NCBI RefSeq assembly: GCF_035306705.1
Contig: NZ_DATGNO010000177.1
Span: 1 to 27,877, forward strand
Length of the DNA stretch: 27,877 nucleotides
Direction: 5' to 3'
From: Xanthomarina sp035306705
Lineage (GTDB): Bacteria; Bacteroidota; Bacteroidia; Flavobacteriales; Flavobacteriaceae
Made by a program: the position numbers and the translations under genes. The notes beneath the pieces were generated by a model that worked only from the letters and a program-made list of their open reading frames with translations, was not told where the DNA came from and did not search any database. Positions 15,958 through 22,849 of this stretch are shown here, piece by piece. Positions within the stretch are counted from its first letter, which is position 1. Each line of letters begins with the position of its first letter.

Positions 15958-16995
15958 ATGAAAATAACTGCCATTGTTTCTATATTGACTTTGGTTGGCT
16001 CCTGTGCTACGACCAAGTATAGCACGAAGATTCAGACTTTAAAAGACAATATCAAAATTACAGATAGTGCTTCTGTTATGGAGTACGCCCATACCATTAA
16101 GGCTTCAGAGTTAAAGGACTTATTATACATTTATGCAGGTCCGGAATTTGAAGGGAGAGCTACTGGAGAAAAAGGACAAAAAGATGCTGCTAATTTTTTA
16201 AAATCCTATTATCAAGCACAAGACATCTCCTCTCCTATTAACGATTCGATTTACTTTCAATACATCCCAAAATCATATTTTATGAAGGAAATGGAAGCTT
16301 CAGAAAATGTATTGGCTTTTATTAAAGGAAAAGAAAAACCAGAGGAAGTCTTAATAGTTTCAGCTCATTACGATCATTTAGGTATAAAAGACAGCCTCGT
16401 TTATTATGGAGCAGATGATAATGGCTCTGGAACTGTAGCCTTACTTGAAATTGCACAAGCTTTTAAATTGGCGGAAAAAGATGGTTTTTCTCCTAAACGT
16501 TCCATTCTCTTTTTGCATTTAACTGCTGAAGAAATTGGCTTGGAAGGTTCAAGATTTTATACCGAAAACCCTATTTTTCCCCTAAATGAAACCATCGCAA
16601 ATTTAAATATAGACATGATAGGACGAATTGATAAAACTCATGAAAACAATCCAAATTACCTGTATTTAATTGGAGCAGACAGATTGAGCAAAGAGCTTCA
16701 TATCCTATCAGAAAAAGTAAATAACACCTTCTTTAATTTCACTTTGGATTATAAGTACAACGATGAAAATGAAAGTAATAAATACTATTCCAGAAGCGAT
16801 CATTTTAACTTTGCCAAACACAACATTCCCGTTATCTTTTATTTTAATGGCGAACATGAAGACTATCATAAACCAACAGACACAGCCGATAAAATAGATT
16901 ACAACCTTTTAGAACGCAGAACCCAATTAATATTTGCCACAGCTTGGCAACTTGCAAATAGGGAAAATAAACTTATATTAAACGAAAGTATGTAA
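15958..16995 (+). CDS. M28-family zinc metallopeptidase lipoprotein, PA domain absent
   Basis: 345 residues. A lipoprotein signal ends LVGSC at Cys16. The M28 zinc and catalytic residues are all visible: His137 and Asp139 (SAHYDHLG), Asp153 (GADDNGSG), Glu191-Glu192 (TAEEIGLEGS), Asp219 (NIDMIGR) and His304 (DYHKPTDT). It should be a di-zinc aminopeptidase or carboxypeptidase-like enzyme held on the envelope. Compared with its neighbour at 17100, it lacks about 170 residues between the N-terminal helix region and the catalytic domain, where the neighbour carries a PA-like insert. It is separated from that gene by 104 bases. The substrate is unknown. Confidence 0.88.
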   Translation: MKITAIVSILTLVGSCATTKYSTKIQTLKDNIKITDSASVMEYAHTIKASELKDLLYIYAGPEFEGRATGEKGQKDAANFLKSYYQAQDISSPINDSIYFQYIPKSYFMKEMEASENVLAFIKGKEKPEEVLIVSAHYDHLGIKDSLVYYGADDNGSGTVALLEIAQAFKLAEKDGFSPKRSILFLHLTAEEIGLEGSRFYTENPIFPLNETIANLNIDMIGRIDKTHENNPNYLYLIGADRLSKELHILSEKVNNTFFNFTLDYKYNDENESNKYYSRSDHFNFAKHNIPVIFYFNGEHEDYHKPTDTADKIDYNLLERRTQLIFATAWQLANRENKLILNESM

Positions 16996-17054
16996 ATTGA
17001 ACCCACAGGTGTTAAAATTTAGTAAAAACACCTACCCACCCTATTGGGTTTAAT

Positions 17055-17062
17055 TACATTTG
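17055..17062 (+). promoter_or_regulatory. Promoter -7 box ahead of the second M28 gene
   Basis: TACATTTG matches TAnnTTTG, 37 bases ahead of the ATG at 17100. No TTG lies at the usual -33 spacing, so an activator may be needed or the match may be chance. Confidence 0.4.
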
Positions 17063-17099
17063 TTTTAATCGTAACTAATTTTTAACTAAAATAATTATA

Positions 17100-18668
17100 A
17101 TGAAAAAAGTGCTAGTACTCATTTGCTGCGTTGGATGGATCCTTTCTTGTGGCAGTCAGAAAGCTGAAACCACAACTCAAACGTCACCCCAAGAAATTAA
17201 ATCCCCTTTAGATATTACCAAATATGGGGAAACCATAACTTCAGCTGAATTAAAAGAGGACCTCTATATTTTTGCTTCAGACGAGTTTGAAGGACGAGGA
17301 ACAGGTGAAGCCGGAGAGGAAAAAGCTGTTAAATTTTTAAAAGATCATTACGTAGCAATGGATGTTCCTGCCGCCTTACCCAATAACAATTATTTTCAGG
17401 AGGTTCCTTTAGAAAAATCAGCTGCACCCGAAATTACGCTTAAGGTAAACAACAAGTCTTTTACTATGGTAGATGATTTTGTTTCAGTAACGTCTGTTCC
17501 AAATGGCACATTAAATACCTCCGAAATTGTATTTGCAGGTTATGGTATTGATGATGAGGCGTATTCAAGCTATAAAAACCTAGACGTTAAAGGAAAAGTG
17601 GTTTTAATCCGCTCGGGAGAACCAAAAGATGCCAAGGGTAATTATGTAATTACAGGAACAAGCGAGGCTTCAAAATGGTCTAATTTCATGCAAGCTTTCA
17701 GAGTGAAACGCGACGTCGCTAAAGAACAAGGCGCAAAAGCTGTTTTCTTTTACTATCCAGAAATCTACGCCATGGCAGCAGCACGTCTTGGAGGATCTAA
17801 TGGTTCTATTTCGTTGCGAGGGAATACCGAAGACATGTATTATTTTATAATTAATACAGACCTGGCAAAAAGCATGTTGCCCAACATTGAAACCACTGTG
17901 GAGAACCAAACCATTGCCATGCCAATCCATATGACTTATAAAAATAATTCTACAGCAATAGTTGGTAAAAATGTCGCTGCTATTATAAGAGGTTCTGAAA
18001 AGCCAGATGAAATTATAGTTATTTCTGCGCATCTAGATCATGAAGGTATTAAAGATGGGGAAATTTATAATGGTGCAGACGACGATGGTTCTGGATCTGT
18101 AGCTTTACTTCAAATAGCTCAAGCATTTAAAAAAGCACAAATGGAAGGTCATGGTCCTAAACGTAGCATTTTATTGCTGCATGTTACTGGTGAAGAAAAA
18201 GGGCTTTTAGGTTCGCAATATTATACAGATTTCGATCCTATTTTTCCTTTAGCAAATACGGTAGCCAATTTAAATATTGATATGATTGGACGCGTAGATC
18301 CAAAACACGAGGATAAAAACAACAACTATGTATATTTAATTGGAGCTGATAAATTAAGTACAGAATTACACGAAATTTCGGAAGCCGCAAATAAGAAATA
18401 CATGAACATCGAATTGGACTATACCTACAACGATGATAACGATCCAAACCGTTTCTACTTTAGAAGCGACCATTATAACTTTGCCAAAAACAACATTCCA
18501 GTTATTTTTTATTTTAATGGTACTCACGCCGACTATCATAAGCCATCGGACACACCTGATAAAATAAGATATGATTTATTGGAAAACCGTACCAGACTCG
18601 TATTCTATACGGCTTGGGAATTAGCGAATAGAGAGCAAAGAATTGTAGTGGATAAAGCCACTGAATAA
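17100..18668 (+). CDS. M28-family zinc metallopeptidase lipoprotein with PA-like insert
   Basis: 522 residues with a lipoprotein signal ending LSC at Cys17. Residues about 105-290 form an insert with SEIVFAGYGI, DVKGKVVLIRSGEP and EQGAKAVFFYYPE, the pattern of a PA (protease-associated) domain. The M28 core follows: His311 (SAHLDHEG), Asp328 (GADDDGSG), Glu365-Glu366 (TGEEKGLLGS), Asp394 (NIDMIGR) and His480 (DYHKPSDT). It is a close tandem paralogue of the preceding gene through the whole catalytic domain. PA domains in this family cover the active site and shape substrate access. A strong terminator follows the gene. Confidence 0.9.
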   Translation: MKKVLVLICCVGWILSCGSQKAETTTQTSPQEIKSPLDITKYGETITSAELKEDLYIFASDEFEGRGTGEAGEEKAVKFLKDHYVAMDVPAALPNNNYFQEVPLEKSAAPEITLKVNNKSFTMVDDFVSVTSVPNGTLNTSEIVFAGYGIDDEAYSSYKNLDVKGKVVLIRSGEPKDAKGNYVITGTSEASKWSNFMQAFRVKRDVAKEQGAKAVFFYYPEIYAMAAARLGGSNGSISLRGNTEDMYYFIINTDLAKSMLPNIETTVENQTIAMPIHMTYKNNSTAIVGKNVAAIIRGSEKPDEIIVISAHLDHEGIKDGEIYNGADDDGSGSVALLQIAQAFKKAQMEGHGPKRSILLLHVTGEEKGLLGSQYYTDFDPIFPLANTVANLNIDMIGRVDPKHEDKNNNYVYLIGADKLSTELHEISEAANKKYMNIELDYTYNDDNDPNRFYFRSDHYNFAKNNIPVIFYFNGTHADYHKPSDTPDKIRYDLLENRTRLVFYTAWELANREQRIVVDKATE

Positions 18669-18690
18669 TTCTAAAATAAACTCATTAATA

Positions 18691-18720
18691 AAAAGCTTTC
18701 CAAACCCGGAAAGCTTTTTT
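18691..18720 (+). terminator. Strong intrinsic terminator after the M28 pair
   Basis: AAAAGCTTTCC (18691-18701) and GGAAAGCTTTT (18708-18718) form a perfect 11-bp stem with a 6-base loop, ending in six T (18715-18720). Confidence 0.9.
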
Positions 18721-18812
18721 GTTTTCGCAAAACTTTAAAAATTCCGTCTTAAAAACCTTTCGAGTATTTCATATCTTAATAAAACCCTAAAAAACACCTT
18801 CAAACCCACTTA

Positions 18813-18828
18813 TGTAACTCTTGTTACA
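18813..18828. promoter_or_regulatory. TGTAAC-N4-GTTACA dyad ahead of the DoxX-DsrE-SoxB-like operon
   Basis: A perfect 16-bp inverted repeat with 6-base arms and TCTT centre. It sits 21 bases upstream of the TATATTTG box, about 30-45 bases upstream of the predicted start of transcription, a place typical of CRP/FNR-family activators. The form (arms of five to six bases, 4-base centre) resembles sites of that family; which regulator binds is not shown. Confidence 0.5.
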
Positions 18829-18849
18829 AAGCAACACCTAGAGTAAGTC

Positions 18850-18857
18850 TATATTTG
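18850..18857 (+). promoter_or_regulatory. Promoter -7 box, possibly giving a leaderless transcript
   Basis: TATATTTG matches TAnnTTTG. The only ATG that fits the next gene is at 18864, seven bases later, where transcription would be expected to begin. No TTG is found at the usual -33 spacing; the dyad at 18813-18828 may replace it. Confidence 0.5.
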
Positions 18858-18863
18858 TTGTTC

Positions 18864-19217
18864 ATGCAAACCATAAAGCCTTATATCGCCTTGTTGCTTT
18901 TAACCATATTCTTGGCCAAGAATACCTTAGTAGATGCCAAGCTATTGGTTTCATTTATGTCCACCAGCGACCTTACTTTTATAAATCCGTACTGCAAAAA
19001 ATTGCAACCTACAAATTTAGAGCATGAACAGGTTGTCTCACAAGATTCGCAAACAACGGTCATTCCTTTTTCGGCATTTTGCACCCCTCAATTTCAATTT
19101 GAAGCTGTAATAACAGACATCCGTTTTGAGTGGCAGAATTATCCAGAAACCAATTTTATGTCTCCAAAAACCTATCAGGTTTTTAAAGACCCTAATTTCC
19201 CTCCTCCACGAGTTTAG
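18864..19217 (+). CDS. Short exported or membrane-anchored protein, function unknown
   Basis: 117 residues from the ATG at 18864; the open frame extends to a TTG at 18855, but the promoter box overlaps that part. An N-terminal hydrophobic helix (PYIALLLLTIFLA) is followed by a hydrophilic part with two cysteines (NPYCKKL, SAFCTPQF), FEWQNYPETNF and a Pro-rich end (FPPPRV). The layout resembles small flavobacterial proteins encoded just upstream of transport or redox genes, but I do not recognise a family. It is the first gene after the dyad and lies 101 bases before the DoxX-like gene. Confidence 0.6.
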   Translation: MQTIKPYIALLLLTIFLAKNTLVDAKLLVSFMSTSDLTFINPYCKKLQPTNLEHEQVVSQDSQTTVIPFSAFCTPQFQFEAVITDIRFEWQNYPETNFMSPKTYQVFKDPNFPPPRV

Positions 19218-19318
19218 TTTACTTATCAGTTTTACATCTTTTTGTTTTCACCAAAATCTTAGATATTTAAGTTTCTTGGCTAAAACAGCATGCCTAAACT
19301 ATTTTTAAACGAAATTTT

Positions 19319-19732
19319 ATGAACACACATATATCTGTGAGTTTAACCTCTGTTAGACTTCTTAGAATCATGCTTAGTGGTATTTTTATTATTGCTGGAG
19401 CTAGTCATTTATTAAATCCAGAAAAAACCACGCAGCGCATAGAAATGGCCAACTTTAACGAATTTGCTTATTTCTTTGGCAAACCAGAAATTTTAGTCAT
19501 TTTATCTGGAATAGTCCTGCTTGTTGCTGGCATCTCATTTGCTATGGGATTTAAAACCAAATGGAGTGCAATCATTCTGTTGGCGGTTCTTATTCCTATA
19601 ACAATTACGGTACAAATAGGCCAGCTAACCACTTTAGGTCCTCTCTTTAAAAACATCGCCATTTTTGGTGGGCTGTCATTTTTCATTTTAAATAAAACTC
19701 AAAAAAATAAACAATCAAAAGTGAACTCGTAA
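19319..19732 (+). CDS. DoxX-family membrane protein
   Basis: 137 residues with four predicted helices (about 13-30, 57-76, 81-101, 104-124). GIFIIAGASHLLNPEKT is the typical DoxX start and GIVLLVAGISFAMGFKTKWSA the second-third helix junction. DoxX proteins were named for the membrane subunit of an archaeal thiosulfate:quinone oxidoreductase, and relatives serve other redox roles. Here it lies 94 bases before a DsrE-like gene and shares strand with the SoxB-like and TlpA-like genes, which favours a sulfur-related quinone-linked role. It is not a close copy of the DoxX-like protein at 8018-8461. Confidence 0.82.
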   Translation: MNTHISVSLTSVRLLRIMLSGIFIIAGASHLLNPEKTTQRIEMANFNEFAYFFGKPEILVILSGIVLLVAGISFAMGFKTKWSAIILLAVLIPITITVQIGQLTTLGPLFKNIAIFGGLSFFILNKTQKNKQSKVNS

Positions 19733-19826
19733 TAGAGCTTGCTTTATAATTATTAATAAAGGAATCCTAGTGGTTTTAAAAAAGTTTTAAATCCTTCATA
19801 CTAGTTTCCTATAAATAAACAAACAC

Positions 19827-20240
19827 ATGAAATCAAATATCATTAAAACGTTAATAGTTGCGCTATCTCTATTCGGACTAACAACAATTCAAGCACAAAA
19901 AAGTACCCAAAACTATGTGGTATTAACTAAAAACATTCAGCAAATACAACCTATTTTATTAGCTGCTGAAACTTTAAAACAAGAAGACGGAAAACAATTT
20001 GGAGATTTTCAAATTATCGTTTGTGGCAAGAACGTTGGCGATGTTACAGATGCCTCAAAAATGGATGCATTTATAACAAAGGCCAAATCGCTAGGTGTTA
20101 CCATAAATGCCTGTGGATTCTCGCTAAACAAATTTAAAATTGATCGTAACGCAGTTCCAAAAAGTCTTTCTATAGTGGAAAATGGCGTATTGAAAAGCCT
20201 ACAACTTCAGAAAAAAGGATATTACAACTTAAGCTTATAA
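19827..20240 (+). CDS. Exported DsrE-like protein
   Basis: 137 residues: a signal peptide (MKSNIIKTLIVALSLFGLTT, cleavage near IQAQ) and a small alpha/beta DsrE/DsrF-like domain. Cys66 (FQIIVCGKNV) and Cys96 (INACGFSL) occupy the positions where DsrE-like proteins carry sulfur-binding cysteines, and the strand-loop pattern ends in KGYYNLSL. DsrE proteins carry sulfane sulfur as persulfide; most are cytoplasmic, and this one is predicted to be periplasmic. Its stop is 4 bases from the start of the SoxB-like gene, so they are co-translated. Transfer of sulfur to or from the SoxB-like enzyme is a reasonable inference. Confidence 0.82.
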   Translation: MKSNIIKTLIVALSLFGLTTIQAQKSTQNYVVLTKNIQQIQPILLAAETLKQEDGKQFGDFQIIVCGKNVGDVTDASKMDAFITKAKSLGVTINACGFSLNKFKIDRNAVPKSLSIVENGVLKSLQLQKKGYYNLSL

Positions 20241-20244
20241 TTAG

Positions 20245-21897
20245 ATGAAAAAAACACGTATTTATATAAAAATGGCCCTTGCAATAGGAGTTTTCAGCTT
20301 ATTTAATTGTGAAAACAAATCGCATAAAAATCTAGCTGAAGCAAGACAGATCAAGGACACACTTGCCATAACTATTTTACAAACAGCCGACATTCATGGC
20401 CAATTGGACAGTCACCCAGAATTGTTTTGGGAAAACCAAGAAATCATCTTTAAAGAACGTGGTGGTATGGCCCATATTAAAACCATTTTCGATCAAGAAC
20501 GAAAAAAGAATCCTGGACGGGTTCTGGTCGTAGATGGTGGCGATTTAATTCAGGGTAGTGGCTATGCCCAACTGTCTGAAGGTGCTGTTATGACCGACAT
20601 TATCAAAGCCATGGATTATGATCTTTTAATACCAGGAAATTGGGAAGTTGTTTATGGAAAAGATATTATGTTAGACGTAATGAACGGCTATGATACACAA
20701 GTAATTGTTCAGAATATGTTCGACGAAACATCGAAAGAACCTATTTTTCCAACGCATTGGATTAAAGAAATCGATGGCATTAAAATGGGCTTTATTGGAA
20801 TTAACGATCCAGATGTTCCCATAAGACAAAACCCGATTTTTAGTAAAGGCCTAACTTTTAGCGATATGGACGATGAATTGGAGCTTCTTATAAACACGCT
20901 AAAAGTCGAGGAGAAATTGGATGTTCTGTTTTTAGTAACTCATATTGGCATTTTTAAACAAGTGGATTTGGCTAACAATAAAATCGCTAAAAATGTTGAT
21001 TACATTCTAGGAAACGACACGCACGAGCGTATTCGGGACCTTATTCAAGGTAAGTATGCCAAAGTAACAGAGCCTGGTGCTTTTGGGTCTTTTGTAGGTA
21101 AACTAACCCTCTACTTTGTGGATGGTAAATTGGTGAAAGATGCTTACGAGTTAATAGATGTCGATCCCGAAATATACCCAGCAGATCCCCACATTCAATC
21201 TTTGGTTGATAAAGCAAAATTACCGTTCAAAAAAAATCTAGAAACCATTATTGGCTATACAAACACCCCACTATATCGTTATTTAACGGTAGAAAACCCT
21301 ATGGATAATATGGTTACAGATGCCGCCAGATGGAAAACTGGAGCAGACATTGCTATTTCCAACGGATTTAGATTTGGTAATCCCATTGTTCCTAAAAATG
21401 GAGAACCAGCAGCCATAACCCGCGAAAATCTTTGGAATCTGTTACCGGTAAACGAAAAGATAAAAACAGGTAAAGCCACAGGATTACAAATAAAAAACTG
21501 GCTGGAAAAGGAAATGCACAATGCCTTTGCACAAAACCCGACAGAGCGTTTTGGTGGGTGGTTGGCTCGTTTTAGTGGCATGACCGTAAATTTTAATAGT
21601 GATAATCCAAAAGGTGAACGAATTAATACCATTGAAGTCAACGGAGAACCTATAAACGATGATCAATATTACACCATTTCAGCTTGTGTAAGACCAGGAG
21701 ACCCTATTGATAATTTATGTAGAATGTCGGACGTAAAAGATGTAGAAGTTAAAGACTATACCATACACGAAGCCGTCGAGGAATATCTAAAAGTACATTC
21801 CCCGGTCTCCCCTACTTTAGACAAAAGAGCGTATTGCGACATCCTAGGAGAGAATTCATTTTCTACCGTTCCAGGAACCAATTATGAATTTAAATAA
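20245..21897 (+). CDS. SoxB-like metallophosphoesterase/5'-nucleotidase-family lipoprotein
   Basis: 550 residues. A hydrophobic N-terminus ends LFNC (Cys22), probably a lipoprotein site. The metallophosphoesterase domain has Asp49 and His51 (TADIHG), Asp100 (DGGDLIQGS), Asn132 in GNWE, His233 (VTHIG) and GNDTH at 256-260. GNHE, with a catalytic His, is the rule in 5'-nucleotidases; Trp133 here matches SoxB, which has HWE. The C-terminal domain has NGFRFG, AITRENLWN and FGGWLARFSGM, close to the SoxB pattern (GFRWG, GGxMVR). SoxB hydrolyses sulfate from thiosulfate bound to SoxYZ. The usual GHxH has Asp258 for the first His. An ordinary 5'-nucleotidase remains possible. Confidence 0.7.
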   Translation: MKKTRIYIKMALAIGVFSLFNCENKSHKNLAEARQIKDTLAITILQTADIHGQLDSHPELFWENQEIIFKERGGMAHIKTIFDQERKKNPGRVLVVDGGDLIQGSGYAQLSEGAVMTDIIKAMDYDLLIPGNWEVVYGKDIMLDVMNGYDTQVIVQNMFDETSKEPIFPTHWIKEIDGIKMGFIGINDPDVPIRQNPIFSKGLTFSDMDDELELLINTLKVEEKLDVLFLVTHIGIFKQVDLANNKIAKNVDYILGNDTHERIRDLIQGKYAKVTEPGAFGSFVGKLTLYFVDGKLVKDAYELIDVDPEIYPADPHIQSLVDKAKLPFKKNLETIIGYTNTPLYRYLTVENPMDNMVTDAARWKTGADIAISNGFRFGNPIVPKNGEPAAITRENLWNLLPVNEKIKTGKATGLQIKNWLEKEMHNAFAQNPTERFGGWLARFSGMTVNFNSDNPKGERINTIEVNGEPINDDQYYTISACVRPGDPIDNLCRMSDVKDVEVKDYTIHEAVEEYLKVHSPVSPTLDKRAYCDILGENSFSTVPGTNYEFK

Positions 21898-21906
21898 GCT
21901 ACACCT

Positions 21907-22494
21907 ATGAAAACTGAAACAAAAAAGAGCCTCATTCAATATGGCCTATTTGGTGCCATTGCCTTGATCTTATACCTTACAGGATTACATACCGAAGTTA
22001 TCGGCTTCGCACAACGTGGCCTCTTGGCAACAGGTATTATGAAACCCGATGTAACCGAAAAAACTTTGGCCTTAAACGAGCATGCTAAAGCCGATTTAAA
22101 TTTTCAATTGTTAAACTCCAAAGGAGAAACAATTTATATGGAAGATTTAAAAGGAAAAGTGATTTTCATGAATATTTGGGCTACTTGGTGCCCTCCTTGT
22201 GTTGCCGAAATGCCCGGAATTAGCGAGTTGTCCAAATCCATGGAAAATGAAAATGTCGCTTTTATCATGCTCTCAGTAGATTCGAGTTTTGATAAGGCTA
22301 AAAAGTATAACGAGAATAAAGGATATCACTTTGATGTACATAGTTTACAAACTCAGTTGCCTGACATGTTTTCTACAAGTGGCATTCCAGCAACGTATGT
22401 TATTGATGCTCGTGGTACATTGGCCTTAACCCATATTGGTATTGGCGATTATGATACAAATGAGTTTCGGGATTTCCTAAAATCCTTAATGTAG
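21907..22494 (+). CDS. Membrane-anchored TlpA-type thioredoxin
   Basis: 195 residues with an N-terminal membrane helix (about 10-27) and a periplasmic thioredoxin fold. Cys95-Pro-Pro-Cys98 (WATWCPPC) is the active site, and SGIPATYVID contains the cis-Pro. TlpA/ResA-type proteins reduce periplasmic disulfides, for example in cytochrome or Sox proteins (SoxW/SoxS play this part in Sox systems). The gene starts 9 bases after the SoxB-like stop and is closed by a strong terminator, so it is the last gene of the block. Keeping the DsrE-like or SoxB-like protein reduced is the likely job; this is inference. Confidence 0.87.
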   Translation: MKTETKKSLIQYGLFGAIALILYLTGLHTEVIGFAQRGLLATGIMKPDVTEKTLALNEHAKADLNFQLLNSKGETIYMEDLKGKVIFMNIWATWCPPCVAEMPGISELSKSMENENVAFIMLSVDSSFDKAKKYNENKGYHFDVHSLQTQLPDMFSTSGIPATYVIDARGTLALTHIGIGDYDTNEFRDFLKSLM

Positions 22495-22504
22495 AACTCC
22501 TCTT

Positions 22505-22545
22505 AAAGCAATTCCTCAAGCATCTTAATTGAGGAATTGCTTTTT
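22505..22545 (+). terminator. Strong intrinsic terminator closing the DoxX-DsrE-SoxB-TlpA block
   Basis: AAAGCAATTCCTCAA (22505-22519) pairs perfectly with TTGAGGAATTGCTTT (22529-22543) across a 9-base loop, followed by T to 22545. The 15-bp stem is the strongest in the window. Confidence 0.92.
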
Positions 22546-22849
22546 ATTATCGTCTTCCCTTTTAAATTTTCAATGTTTCCGCCTTTGTCTAGATATAAGG
22601 AGATTCGCTTCAACTCCTCATGCTTAAACCTTATTGATAATTCAAAAATAATCACAACTACTAATACCAAATAACTTTTAACCATTAACAAAGAACATTT
22701 ACCAATTATCGCCTAACAATCAACAATACCTAACCTACTAATCCCAGACTATTTCAGTTTTAAAAATAAAACAATCAATAAAAAATAAGGCTTAAAAAAT
22801 TAAATGACTTATTTTTAGCCCTCATTTAAGCTTTTAATTTTCAAACAGA
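22546..22849. other. Gene-free AT-rich stretch before the antiporter
   Basis: No supported gene. A minus-strand 60-codon frame is present but its 3' end is the terminator stem. No clear TAnnTTTG box is seen ahead of the antiporter start at 22850. Confidence 0.45.

Noticed and set aside
17008..17032. Hairpin GGTGTT / AACACC between the two M28 genes
   Set aside because: A 6-bp stem with a 13-base loop and no T run is too weak for a terminator.
22503..22685. Minus-strand frame of 60 codons with a hydrophobic N-terminus (ATG at 22683-22685)
   Set aside because: Its last codons are the terminator stem of the plus-strand operon, it has no recognisable promoter, and a frame of this length is expected by chance. 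It could be real if orthologues exist, but I cannot support it.
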